From DATGPD01 sp041398565 (GTDB lineage Bacteria > Planctomycetota > UBA1135 > UBA2386), in NCBI GenBank assembly GCA_041398565.1, contig JAWKUN010000004.1:1116001-1180000 (forward strand): DNA of 64,000 nucleotides. Reading direction: 5' to 3'. The stretch's first letter is position 1. Each line of letters begins with the position of its first letter. The notes under the pieces are model-generated. The model saw nothing but the letters and a program-made list of their open reading frames with translations. It had not been told where the DNA came from and ran no database searches. A program made the translations under genes and the position numbers. This document shows, piece by piece, positions 42,864-53,100 of the stretch.

Positions 42864-45542
42864 ATGCCTCGACTCTCGCTTCTCGTATCGACCCTCGTCA
42901 CCGCTTCGGTCACCGCGCAGTCGGCGCACCTGCGCCCACCGATCCTCCTCCCCGGCACCGCGACCATCGCCGGTGCCGCCGATGTCCAGCAGGGGGCCGC
43001 GTTGGCCGCCGGTAGCACCTCGACCCTCATGGTGTTCGAGGACAAGCGTGCGGGCGACCTCGACCTCTTCGGCGTGCGCCTCGACCCGACCGGGGTCCCA
43101 CTCGACAGCGTGCCTTTCCCCATTGCCAAGGATCCCGGCGACCAAACCGACGCGCAGGTGTGCTTCAACGGCACCGACTGGCTGGTCGTGTACAGCAACC
43201 AAGTCGACCCCGGCACCGGCTACTTCGCGTACCAGGTGGCGGCGCGACGGGTATCGGCCCAGGGTGTCGTGCGCGACGCCACACCGATCCCGCTGTTTCG
43301 CGACGACTCCGGCATCGCCTTCTCGGTGGCCAGTGACGATCAGAACTGGGCGGTGGTGTTCACCGGATTCTCCGGCAACAACAGCGACGCCGCCTGTCGC
43401 CGCATCGCGGCGAACGGAGCGATCCTCGACCCGGTGCCGGTCGTGATCGTGCCGGGCGCCGTGAACGTGTACACCGACATCGCCGTCACCTTCGTCGGTG
43501 GCAACTACGTGTTCACCTGGAGCGACAACAACGGTCTCGAGGGTCAGCGCTTCACGCCGAACCTGCAGCCGCTCGACCCCGCGCCGGTGTTGTTGGGAGC
43601 GGAGGCCCCGCAGATGGCCAGCAGCGGCACCTCGCTCTATTTGACTTGGGGGCGCCAAAACGCACAGTTCGTCGTCGAGGTGGTCGGCCAACGCTACGGC
43701 GCCAACCTGCAGCCGATCGACCCGAGCCCGACGGTGCTCGCCACCGCCTCTGGGAACGACCAGCCCACCAATCCTGACGTGGTGTTCGACGGCAGCCAGT
43801 GGATCGTCGCCTGGCAGCACTTCGGCACCCAGAACCAGCGCGCGGCGCGCGTGACGCTCGCCGGCAGCGTGCTCGATCCTGGCGGCGTCAGCGTCCCCGA
43901 CGGCAGTCCGAACTACCTGTATGGGCCCGCGCTCGGTGCGCTCGCCGGTGGCGGCGCAGTGCTCGCTTGGCACGACATCCGCTTCCGCGCCAACGAGGTG
44001 TTCGCCACCCCGTTCTTCGCCAACGCTGGCGTCGGTAGCGAGCGCGACTTCAGCGTCGGTGCCGAGGCGTTGTCGGCTCCGCGGGTCAGCGGCGGTCCGC
44101 AGCAGATGCTGCTGACGTTCAAGGGGCAGACTGCGGCGACGTCGCGCGTACTGGCGCAGCGCACCGACGCGTTCGGCACGCCGCTCGACGCCGAGCCGAT
44201 TCCGGTGGCGAGCGCGAGCCACGTCGACCTGAGCGCCGGCGGCGCCGCGTGGAACGGCTCGCTCTACCTGATCGTCTGGAGCGACGTGACCACCGGCCGT
44301 GTGCTCGCGCGGCGCATGCGCGCCGACGCCACCTTCGTCGACGCCGCACCCATCGACGTGATGCCGGGCTTCGCCGCCGACGTCGCCGCGCTCGGCGATA
44401 CCTTCCTGGTGACCGGCCTGCGGGCGCCCACCAACCCGCAGTTCGTGTCCAGCTTCGCAGCGCGCGTGCGCGGCAGCGACGGCGTCGTGCTCGACAGCCC
44501 GGCGCTGGTGCTGGCCGGCACCTACGCCACTCGGGCCCGGGCGGTCACCCTCGGGACGCGCTTCCTGGTCGCCACCGAGAGCCACTTCACCCACAACAGC
44601 AACCAGGCGTCGGTGCAAGCCAACTTCGTCGACGTGAGCGGCGTCGTCACCCCGACGGTCACCGTCGGCACTGGCAACATCCAAGACTGGGGCAGCATCG
44701 ACGTCGCCGCCTCGGACGCGAGCGCGCTCTTCGTCTGGCAATCCGGCAGCAACTGGACCAACACCGACCTGTTCGCGCGCCGCATGCTCCTCGATGGCAG
44801 CCTGCCGGCGCCGCAGTTGGGCCTCACCGCCGCCGACCCCGACGGCCAGTCGCGCGCCTGCGTCACGTGGACCGGGGACGAGTTCGTCGTCGCCTACCAA
44901 ACCCTGCAGAACAACGGCTGGTTCTACGACCTCGAACCCGACGTGTACGCCGTGCGCGTTCGCGCCGACGGCGTCCTACGCGACGGCAACGGTTTCGCCC
45001 TGTTCGCCGGCGAGGACTACGAGCAACGTCCCGACGCCGCGAGCATCGGCTTCGGCCGCGCCCTGTTCGCCTGCGCGCGCTACGTCGACGACGGCTACGC
45101 GGCGTTTCGCATCGACACGCGCACCCTGTGGCCGGTCGGCGTCGACACCTACGGCATCGGCACAGCAGGTTGTGACGGCGTGCAGCACATGTTCACGTCA
45201 GGGGCGCCGACGCTCGTCAACCCGGGCTTTGCCGCCCTCTGCGACCACGTGCCCGCCGCGACGCCCGGAGTGCTCCTGCTCGGCCCAACCCCGGACGTCA
45301 TCGGCACCCTCTTCCCCAGCCTTGGCTTGCGGGTGCACGTGGGTCTTGCCGGCACGCTCATCACTCTGCCGATGATTGCGCTCGGCAACGGCCTCGGCCG
45401 CGCGCCGCTGCCGCTGCCCGGCAACCCCACGCTACGCAACGCTCGCCTCTACCTGCAGAGCGCCTGGCCGTGGGGCACGGCGTGCTCGCTGCCGCCGCTC
45501 GGGTTGAGCGCGTCCGACGGGCTCGAACTCGTACTGCAGTAG
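42864..45542 (+). CDS. Large secreted protein with repeated beta units and planctomycete C-terminal domain
   Basis: 892 residues from the ATG at 42864. The signal peptide is LLVSTLVTASVTAQ. Residues 30-720 contain repeated patterns of the form 'W-V-V/F-Y ... G-x-x-L-D-P-x-P', for example TDWLVVYSNQ, QNWAVVFTGF, SQWIVAWQHF, SLYLIVWSDV and DEFVVAYQT, each paired with a line like FGTPLDAEPIPVA, suggesting a large propeller. The last 130 residues start YGIGTAGCDGVQHMFTSGAP and match the C-terminal domain of neighbouring secreted proteins. No catalytic motif. ATG codons further upstream lack a following signal peptide. Confidence 0.8.
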   Translation: MPRLSLLVSTLVTASVTAQSAHLRPPILLPGTATIAGAADVQQGAALAAGSTSTLMVFEDKRAGDLDLFGVRLDPTGVPLDSVPFPIAKDPGDQTDAQVCFNGTDWLVVYSNQVDPGTGYFAYQVAARRVSAQGVVRDATPIPLFRDDSGIAFSVASDDQNWAVVFTGFSGNNSDAACRRIAANGAILDPVPVVIVPGAVNVYTDIAVTFVGGNYVFTWSDNNGLEGQRFTPNLQPLDPAPVLLGAEAPQMASSGTSLYLTWGRQNAQFVVEVVGQRYGANLQPIDPSPTVLATASGNDQPTNPDVVFDGSQWIVAWQHFGTQNQRAARVTLAGSVLDPGGVSVPDGSPNYLYGPALGALAGGGAVLAWHDIRFRANEVFATPFFANAGVGSERDFSVGAEALSAPRVSGGPQQMLLTFKGQTAATSRVLAQRTDAFGTPLDAEPIPVASASHVDLSAGGAAWNGSLYLIVWSDVTTGRVLARRMRADATFVDAAPIDVMPGFAADVAALGDTFLVTGLRAPTNPQFVSSFAARVRGSDGVVLDSPALVLAGTYATRARAVTLGTRFLVATESHFTHNSNQASVQANFVDVSGVVTPTVTVGTGNIQDWGSIDVAASDASALFVWQSGSNWTNTDLFARRMLLDGSLPAPQLGLTAADPDGQSRACVTWTGDEFVVAYQTLQNNGWFYDLEPDVYAVRVRADGVLRDGNGFALFAGEDYEQRPDAASIGFGRALFACARYVDDGYAAFRIDTRTLWPVGVDTYGIGTAGCDGVQHMFTSGAPTLVNPGFAALCDHVPAATPGVLLLGPTPDVIGTLFPSLGLRVHVGLAGTLITLPMIALGNGLGRAPLPLPGNPTLRNARLYLQSAWPWGTACSLPPLGLSASDGLELVLQ

Positions 45543-45551
45543 GCGCGGCGA

Positions 45552-45591
45552 CCCGGGCTGACCCTTCCCTGAAGCCGGTGTCCAGCCCGGG
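45552..45591 (+). terminator. Hairpin after the large secreted protein
   Basis: CCCGGGCT at 45552-45559 pairs with AGCCCGGG at 45584-45591. The stem can extend to about 11 bp with one bulge. It starts 10 bases past the stop. Confidence 0.6.
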
Positions 45592-46071
45592 GAGGCTTCG
45601 ATCTGCAGCTCTGGGTGCGGTGCGTAGCGCTTGGGTCATCGTCTTCGGGCTGCTCGAAGGTCTGATCTTCCTGACCGCGAACCAAGCAGTCGCCGATCCT
45701 CTCCGGGTGTGGCACAAGCACAGGGCCACCGAAGTCACGGTGGCACCGGATGGACCGAGCCGAGCGCAGCCCGGTCGGCGCACGCGCGGCGGCGACGACG
45801 CATGACACGAGACCGCACGACCCGCTCCCGTCCGCGTTCCGGTCGTCCGTCCTGAACGCGAACACCACCTCTACGCCGACTCTTCCGGCGACAGGCGCAG
45901 CCGTCCCAGGGCTCCGAGCCAGGGGAACAGCGTGGATGACACCGCCGGCCCACCGTTACCGTGCCTTTCGACGCCGGTTCGACTGGCGTACACGCGTCGC
46001 TCGGCCGAGGGCCACGGCTCATGGGAGCTGGCGAGCCCGTCGCCATCCGCAACGTCCTTCCTTCGACTCCC
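45592..46071. other. Gene-free stretch before the cytochrome gene
   Basis: Short open frames exist on both strands, but none has a ribosome site, a family match or consistent codon use. I see no repeat-family copy or RNA gene. The promoter of 46072 should lie at its 3' end. Confidence 0.4.
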
Positions 46072-46677
46072 ATGATGCACCTCCCTCGTCTCGTCCCCTT
46101 CCTCAGCATCGCATTCGCTGCCGCCCTTTCGGCGCAGGATCAACCGCCGACCGGCAAGCCCGCGACCGACAAGCCGGCCGCCGAGAAGGCGTCGAAGGAC
46201 AAGGTCGACTTCGCGGCCCAGGTGTGGCCCATCCTCGAGAGCTCGTGCGTCGAGTGCCACGCCGCCCCGCACGTGGACGAGAACGGCAAGAAGACCCGTC
46301 CGAAGGGCAACGTGATCCTCGACACCAAGGACGGCATCACGTCCAGCAAGAAGGGCAAACTGGTCGTCGCCAAGAAGCCCAACGACAGCCTGCTCTACGA
46401 AGCCATCACTCGCGCGCCCGACGCCAAGAAGCGCATGCCGCCGGCCAAGAAGGCCGAGCCGCTCACCAAGGAGCAGACCGATCTGATCAAGAAGTGGCTC
46501 GAGCAGGGAGCTTCGTTCGGCACTTGGACCGGCAAGAAGAACGACAAGACCGACGACAAGAAGAAGGACGACAAGAAGGACGCCGCCGGCGACAAGTCGC
46601 GCAAGAACGACGAGAAGGGCAAGTCGCGGAGCGGTGAGAAGGACAAGCGCAACGGCGAGGGGACGGGCGGCCGCTGA
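46072..46677 (+). CDS. Secreted planctomycete-type cytochrome c (PSCyt1-like) with Lys/Asp-rich tail
   Basis: 201 residues from the ATG at 46072 (a second ATG follows at once). Signal peptide residues are FLSIAFAAALSAQ. A PSCyt1-like heme domain covers about 45-145: VDFAAQVWPILESSCVECH gives the CxxCH heme site, then NVILDTKDGI, SLLYEAITRAP and KRMPPAKKAEPLTKEQTDLI, with Met as likely second ligand, and IKKWLEQGA. The last 45 residues are almost all Lys, Asp, Gly, Arg and Ser. In Planctomycetes this domain is usually fused in front of DUF1549/DUF1553; here it is a separate protein. Electron transfer in the periplasm is inferred. Confidence 0.88.
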   Translation: MMHLPRLVPFLSIAFAAALSAQDQPPTGKPATDKPAAEKASKDKVDFAAQVWPILESSCVECHAAPHVDENGKKTRPKGNVILDTKDGITSSKKGKLVVAKKPNDSLLYEAITRAPDAKKRMPPAKKAEPLTKEQTDLIKKWLEQGASFGTWTGKKNDKTDDKKKDDKKDAAGDKSRKNDEKGKSRSGEKDKRNGEGTGGR

Positions 46678-46686
46678 CGCACGGCC

Positions 46687-46708
46687 GCCGCAGGCACCAA
46701 CCTGCGGC
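46687..46708. terminator. Hairpin between convergent genes
   Basis: GCCGCAGG at 46687-46694 pairs perfectly with CCTGCGGC at 46701-46708 around a 6-nt loop, midway between the convergent cytochrome and ECF sigma genes. Confidence 0.65.
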
Positions 46709-46719
46709 GATCCGTCGTT

Positions 46720-47316
46720 TCAGGACATCCGCTCGAACAGCCACGCGCGCGCGACCGACCATTCGCGCTTGACCGTGCGCGGCGACACGTCGAGCGCCTC
46801 GGCGGTGTCGGCCACCGACAGACCGGCGAAGTAGCGCAAGTGGACGATCTGGCTCATGCGCTCGTCGTGCGCCGCCAGCGCGTCGAGTGCTTCGTCGAGC
46901 GCCACCAGGTCGAGAGCCGCGCCAGGCGCGAACCCGTCCGGCAGCGCCACGGCGTCGAGCCCGTCGCCTGGGGGCGCGTCGCCTCCCCGCTTCGTGCGAT
47001 GGGCACGCCGGTGGCGCTCGACCAGGATCTGCCGCATCACCCGGGCGGCCGCGCCGAAGAAGTGCTTGCGGTCGACGAAGCCCGAGCCGCTCGGGTTGAG
47101 CCGCAGCCAGGCCTCGTGCACGAGTGCCGTCGCCTGCAAGGTGCGCGGTCCCGACTCGCCCCGCATGCGTGCCGATGCGAGCTGACGTAGATCGGCATAC
47201 ACCGCCGCCATCAGGGCGTCGTCGGCTCCGTCGGCTCCGGCCTCGACCTCTCGCAAGAGGCGGGTCACGTCTCCGGCGGTGGCGTCCGATCGGTCAGAAG
47301 CTGGTCGGTCTGGCAA
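46720..47316 (-). CDS. ECF sigma factor, Sig-70_X6 type
   Basis: 198 residues. It matches the Planctomycete-rich Sig-70_X6 group: VTRLLREVEAGADGADDALM, VYADLRQLASARM, TLQATALVHEAWLRL, FFGAAARVMRQILVERHRR and a region 4 with VHLRYFAGLSVADTAEAL and VSPRTVKREWSVARAWL. The TTG at 47314-47316 is the furthest start before an in-frame stop; the GTG at 47266-47268, just before VTRLL, fits the family start better. It is divergent from the Ser/Thr kinase gene 79 bases away, a pairing common in Planctomycetes where the kinase is thought to control the sigma factor. Confidence 0.92.
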   Translation of the reverse strand: MPDRPASDRSDATAGDVTRLLREVEAGADGADDALMAAVYADLRQLASARMRGESGPRTLQATALVHEAWLRLNPSGSGFVDRKHFFGAAARVMRQILVERHRRAHRTKRGGDAPPGDGLDAVALPDGFAPGAALDLVALDEALDALAAHDERMSQIVHLRYFAGLSVADTAEALDVSPRTVKREWSVARAWLFERMS

Positions 47317-47395
47317 GGATCCCGGAGAGTGGCTCGAGTCGACAGGAGGCGACTCCCTGACAGGAAGTACGGCCCCGGCGGCGGGATTCTAGCGC

Positions 47396-50023
47396 ATGGT
47401 GACGGGCATGGACCCCGACTGGCAACGCCTCAAGGAAGCCGTCGCCGACGCCCTCGAGCTGCCGGCGGATCGGCGCGCCGCCTTCCTCGACGCCGCCTGC
47501 GCCGACGCCTCGCTGCGGCGGCGCGCTCTGGCGATGGTCGAGGCCGCAACCCGAGCCTGCGACTTTCTCGAGGAACCCGCTCTGGTCACGCTCGTGCCCG
47601 AGTCGGTGCAGCATCTGCCGGCCGGCTCGCGCATCGGCACCTACCTGGTCGAGGAGCTGATCGGCGAAGGCGGCTTCAGCGAGGTCTACCGAGCCGTGCA
47701 GCTGGAGCCGATCCGGCGGGTGGTGGCGATCAAGCTGCTCAAGCCGGGCATGGACTCGCGCGCCGTGCTGCTGCGCTTCGCCAACGAGCGCCAGACCCTG
47801 GCACGGATGAGCCACCGCAACATCGCGCAGGTGCTCGACGCCGGCGCCACCGACGGTGGCCGGCCGTTCGTGGTGATGGAGCTGGTGGCCGGCGCGCCAC
47901 TGCAACGGCAGGTCGACCGCGGCGCCCTCGAACTGCCCGCGCGCCTCGCCCTGTTCCTCGAAGTGTGCGATGCGGTGGCCCACGCCCACCGGCGCGGCGT
48001 GATCCACCGCGACCTCAAACCGTCGAACGTCTTGGTCGAGATGAGTGACGAAGGCCCGCGGGTCAAGGTGATCGACTTCGGCATCGCCAAGCTGCTCGAC
48101 GACACGTCGGAGCTGACCCGCGGCGGGCCTCTGATCGGAACGCCAGCCTATGCCAGCCCCGAGCAGCTCGACCGGGAGTGCGGCGACGTCGACACCCGGG
48201 CCGACGTGTACGCGCTGGGTGTGATGCTCTACGAGCTGCTCACCGGCCGCCGCCCGACCGACGGTGGCGAAGGCCGTCCGTTGGCGCTGGTGGAGATCCT
48301 GAACCGCGTGCGGGAGGGCGACTTCGTGCCGCCGTCGCAGCGTGCGGCGCGGGCGCTGCCGCGCGAACTCGACTGGATCGCGGCCAAGGCTCTGGCGCGC
48401 GACCGCAACGTCCGCTACGCAACCGTCGACGCGCTGGCCAACGACGTGCGCCGCTTCCTGCGCGACGAAGCTCTCAGTGTCGGGCCGCCGACCCTGCGCT
48501 ACCACTTCGCCAAGTTCGCCCGCCGGCATCGCGCGCTGCTGGTGGCGGCGTCGCTGGTGACGTTCGCGATCCTGGCGGGCGGCACCGCCGCAGCGATCGG
48601 ATTCGTGCAGGCTCGGCGCGCGCGCGACGAGGCACGTGGGGCGCTGCGCGAGGCCGAGGCCACGGCCGACTATCTGGCACGCATGCTGCAGGCGGCCCAG
48701 CCCGACGCGGTCGGCCGCGACGTGAAAGTGGTCGACATGTTGGCCGCCAGCGATCGCATCCTGGCGGAGTCGGCCGAGTTTCCCGACGTCGCCGCCCGCC
48801 TGCGCGGCGTCGTCGGCCGCACCTACCACGCGCTCGGTGAGTATGCGCTGGCCGAGCAGCACCTGCGGCAAGCAGCAGCGATCCTCGAAGACCATCGTGG
48901 GCCCGACGCCTGGCCGCGCATCGAGCTGCTCTACGACCTCGCCAGCGCCCTCGCCGCCAGCGGACGCTGGCACGATGCCGAGCCCATCGTGACCGAGATC
49001 GACACCCGCGCACGTGCCCTACGCGGCCCGGAGCATCCCTACTCGCGCGGCATCCTCGACCTGCGCGCCAAGGCAGCGTTCGACGCCGGCCACGCGGAAG
49101 TGGCCGCCGACGCCCTGCGCCGACTGCTCGCCCTCGACGAACGCGATGGGCGCTACCTCGCCGTGATCCAGACACTGGGCAACCTGTCACAGGTGCTGCT
49201 CGCCACGGGCAAGCTCGAAGAAGCAGAGCAACTGGCCCGGCGCGGCTACGACATGAGCGTCGCGCGTCTCGGGCCCGACCACACAGTGAGCTTCCGTGCC
49301 GGACGCAAGCTGCTCGGCCTGTACGCGAGGACAGACCAAGACGAGAGGTTGGCGGCCACCGCCGAGCCTCTGTTGGCGCGCGCTCGCACCAAGCTGGGAG
49401 CCGACCACCCCGACACCATGGGGATCGAGACCTACCTCGCCAACGCCCTCACCAGGCTCGCGCGCTACGACGTGGCGGAGCCGATCTACCGGCGGCTGGT
49501 AGCGCACCAGGAGCGGCGACTGGGTCGCTTGCACGCCCAGGCGATCATCGCACTGACCGGCTTCGCTTCGCTCCTGGAGGCAAAGGGAGAACTGGCCGAA
49601 GCCGAGCTGCGCCTTGGCGACGCCTTGGCGCGCCTACGCGAACAACGCGGAACCGACGACCTCGACGCGCGCAGGGCCCAGCTTGCACTGGCTCGAGTCA
49701 TCGCCAAGCAGGGTCGTCACCGCGAGGTCGCCGGGGAGTACGCCGAAGTCGTCGCCGCGCTGCGAGCCACGGCGGGCGATGCTGACGCCACGGTCGCGGC
49801 CGGCCGCACGGCCTGGGCCCACCACCTGTTGGGTCTGGCGCAGCAGCAGCACGCGGACGGCGAGGACCCGGCGGCCATGAAGACTCTGGAGACGGCGTTC
49901 GCGGTCTTCGACGAAATGCACGAGGACGTCGGCCGACGGTCCGCTGCAGAGGCCCTTGTCAACGCCTGTATCGCCGCGGGCGACGCAACCGGGGCCGCCC
50001 GCTGGCGCGACGAGTTGCGTTGA
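47396..50023 (+). CDS. Membrane Ser/Thr protein kinase with C-terminal TPR region
   Basis: 875 residues. The kinase domain spans about 80-355: ELIGEGGFSEVYRA (P-loop), AIKLL with Lys113, HRDLKPSN with Asp206, DFGIAKLL with Asp227, and TPAYASPEQL. A membrane helix lies at about 381-403. The outer or second half (about 450-875) is made of TPR-type helical pairs (TYHALGEYALAEQHLRQAA, LLYDLASALAASGRWHDAE, LANALTRLARYDVAEPIYRR). It probably phosphorylates the divergent ECF sigma factor or its partner in response to a signal sensed by the TPR part; that is an inference from gene pairing. Confidence 0.93.
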   Translation: MVTGMDPDWQRLKEAVADALELPADRRAAFLDAACADASLRRRALAMVEAATRACDFLEEPALVTLVPESVQHLPAGSRIGTYLVEELIGEGGFSEVYRAVQLEPIRRVVAIKLLKPGMDSRAVLLRFANERQTLARMSHRNIAQVLDAGATDGGRPFVVMELVAGAPLQRQVDRGALELPARLALFLEVCDAVAHAHRRGVIHRDLKPSNVLVEMSDEGPRVKVIDFGIAKLLDDTSELTRGGPLIGTPAYASPEQLDRECGDVDTRADVYALGVMLYELLTGRRPTDGGEGRPLALVEILNRVREGDFVPPSQRAARALPRELDWIAAKALARDRNVRYATVDALANDVRRFLRDEALSVGPPTLRYHFAKFARRHRALLVAASLVTFAILAGGTAAAIGFVQARRARDEARGALREAEATADYLARMLQAAQPDAVGRDVKVVDMLAASDRILAESAEFPDVAARLRGVVGRTYHALGEYALAEQHLRQAAAILEDHRGPDAWPRIELLYDLASALAASGRWHDAEPIVTEIDTRARALRGPEHPYSRGILDLRAKAAFDAGHAEVAADALRRLLALDERDGRYLAVIQTLGNLSQVLLATGKLEEAEQLARRGYDMSVARLGPDHTVSFRAGRKLLGLYARTDQDERLAATAEPLLARARTKLGADHPDTMGIETYLANALTRLARYDVAEPIYRRLVAHQERRLGRLHAQAIIALTGFASLLEAKGELAEAELRLGDALARLREQRGTDDLDARRAQLALARVIAKQGRHREVAGEYAEVVAALRATAGDADATVAAGRTAWAHHLLGLAQQQHADGEDPAAMKTLETAFAVFDEMHEDVGRRSAAEALVNACIAAGDATGAARWRDELR

Positions 50024-50102
50024 TCGACAAGGGGCGCGCGAAATCCTGACCCCGGGCGCCGTGGAACGTCGCACGTGCGGGCGATCCAAACGCCACCGAC
50101 CC

Positions 50103-53100
50103 ATGATCCACTCGCCCGCTCCAGCACCGCGCCTCGCCGGCGCGGTACTCGCCTTCTGGACCGCCATGACGGCTACCGTTCCGCTCCCAGGCCAGTCGAT
50201 CCTCCGCGACCTGAAGCTCCCACCAGGAACCACCGACGCCGGCCTCGACGTGCAGGCAGGTGTCGCAGTCGGCGGCGTCGCCTACTTCGCGGCCACCGAC
50301 CGCTTCGGACAGGAGCTGTGGCGCAGCGACGGCACCCTGGCCGGCACTCGGCGGGTGAAGGACATCCGAGTCGGCAACCTCGGCGCCGACATTCGCGACC
50401 TGACTGCGGTCGGCAATCGGGTGTACTTCAGCGCGTTCAGTGATGGGTACGGTCGGGAGCTCTGGGTGAGCGATGGAACGCCAGCCGGCACTCGGCTGGT
50501 GCTCGACATCGATACCACCTTCGGCACGAGCGGCAACCCGTTCAACCTGTTCGCCTTCCAGGGCAAGGTCTACTTCTCGGCCGGCTCGACGTCAGGCGCC
50601 CTGTGGATGTCGGACGGCACCGCGGCCGGCACCGGCGCGATCGCTTCGATCTACCCGCAGGAGACGCCGGTCGTCGCGGGCGGCGTGTTCTACTTCTCTG
50701 CCGTCGCCACCGGCATCGGCTGGGAACTGTGGAAGTCGGACGGCACCAGCAACGGCACCGTGCTGGTCTCCGACATCGTGCTGGGCTCGGGCGGCTCGAC
50801 GCCGCGCGATCTGGCGGTGGCCGGCAGCCGAGTGTTCTTCGAAGCCGACGGCGCGACCGGCACCGGCCGCGAGCTGTGGGTCTCGGACGGCACCGCTGCA
50901 GGCACTCGCCTGGTGGCGGACATCCGCCCGGGAACGAGTCCGAGCCAGATCGGGCAGATCGTTGCCGTCGACAACTCGGTGGTGGTGTTCGTCGCCGACG
51001 ACGGCGTCAGCGGCGCCGAGGTGTGGCGCTCGGACGGCACAGTCGCCGGCACCTTCCTGTTGCGTGACATCGCGCCCGGCGCGACGGCATCGTCGCCGAA
51101 CGAGCTGATCGCGTTCGGCGGGCGCGTGCTGTTCCATGCCTCGAGCCCATCGCTGGGCGACGAGCTCTGGGTCACCGACGGCACGGTCGCCGGGACGCAG
51201 GCACTCGACCTCAACCCCGGCGCGGCCAGCTCCGCGCCGCGCGATCTGGCGCGGGCGCTCGGCGGCGTGGTGTTCTCCGCCACGCATCCGATCGCTGGCA
51301 GCGAGCTGTGGGTAAGCGACGGCACCCTCGCCGGCACGCGTGTCGTCACCGATGGCGGCCCGAACGCCGCTGGCAGTCCGGGAGGCTTCACCGCGCTCGG
51401 CAGCCGCATGGTCTACCACTACTCGACCGGCCTCCCCGGTGGCGCTCGCCCGACCTTCGTCTCGGACGGAACCCTCGCCGGCACGCATCGCATCGATCCG
51501 TCCGCGGCCGCCGACGATTCCGACCCGGTGGGCTTCGTTCGACTGGGCAACCGCGCGCTGTTCGGCGCGCAGGGCGAAGGCGTCGGTGCCGAGCCGTGGA
51601 TCACCGACGGCAGCTCGGTGAGCGCACTCGACGTGATCCCCGGCACCGGCAGCACGTCGCCGACGGGCGCCGTCGCCTGGAACGGAGCGATCTGGTTCCA
51701 GGGGTACGATCCCGTGGTCGGCCGCGGCCGCGAACTCTTCGTCACCGATGGCACGCTTCCAGGCACGCGGCTGGCAGTCGAGACCAACCCCACTGGACAC
51801 GGCAACCCCGAGCAACTGACGCCCGCCGGCAACCGCCTGTTCTTCGTGGCGAGCACCGACACCGTCGCCGGCGAACTGTTCGTCACCGACGGCACGCAAG
51901 CAGGAACGACTCTGTTCGATCTGCGCCCCGGCCTGACGTCCAACCCGCAGGAGCTGACCGCGGTCGGCAACCGCGTCTTCCTGGCCGCCAACGACGGCAG
52001 CAACGGCATCGAGCTGTGGGTCAGCGATGGCACGCAAGCAGGCACGCGCATGCTGGAGATCAACGCCGGCGTCGCCTCGACCTCGCCACGGGAGTTGGTG
52101 GCGCTCGCTGGACGCCTGTTCTTCGTCGGCTCGGTGCCTGGCGCCGGCTTCGAGTTGTGCGTGTCGGATGGCACGCCGGCCGGTACCGGCCTGTTCCTGG
52201 ACATCAATCCCGGGACAGGCAACAGCGGCGTCGCCAGTCTCACCACAGCCGGGAACCGCCTCTACTTCCTGGCTCGCAGCACCTCCAGTAGCTCCCTGCA
52301 GTTGTGGACCAGCGACGGCACGACGGCCGGCACACGACCGGTGAGCAATCTCGCCAATCCCGACTACGACGGCGCGATGGTGGGCACCGCCGGCGGCCGC
52401 CTCTACTTTGTCGCAGTGCAGCGGCCCTCGCCCAGCCATGGCCGCGAGCTGTGGACCAGCGACGGCACGGTCGCCGGCACGCATGAGGTGGTCGACCTGA
52501 TGTCCGGCGCGGGCGACGGCCCGGTCGCAGGCTCGCTGTACGTGATCCCCGGCACCGAGGTGGCCATGTTCGCGGGTAGCGACGGCGGCGACGGCCTGCA
52601 GTGGTGGGTTTCCGATGGCACCGCGGGCAATACCCTACAGCTCGGACGCATCGGCAAGCAGACAGGCTCGGGGGCCGTGACCCTGGGCGACAAGATCGTT
52701 CTCGGCACCGACCTGGTGTTCGCCGGAGACGACGGCATCCTCGGCCGCGAACCGTGGGTCCTGTCGCTGCTGGGCACCGACCGCGCCTTCGCGTCGGCCT
52801 ACGGACTCGGCTGCGCGGGCACCGGTGGCCGGGTCCCCGCGATCGCAGGCCGGGGCCTCCCCAGCCTCGGGAACGGCGCCTTCGGCGCCGAGCTGCGTCA
52901 GGCTCGCCCGATCTCGGCTGCTGCCCTGCAGCTGAGCGCCGCGTCGCACAATCTGCCCCTCTCCGCCACCTGCCGCCTCCTGGTCGCCTCGCCGTTCGTG
53001 TCGGCGCCACCCGTACCCACCGACGGCGCCGGTGCGGGCTTCACGCCGCTGCCGGTGCCCTTCGATTCGGCGTTGCTCGGTTGCCGGCTCTTCGGACAGT

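Noticed and set aside
39965..43216. Long minus-strand open frame across the dehydrogenase and tyrS
   Set aside because: Antisense to two well-recognised genes, with no family features.
45470..45868. Overlapping short open frames on both strands after the large secreted protein
   Set aside because: No ribosome site, start context or recognisable motif; considered a gene relic but could not be supported.
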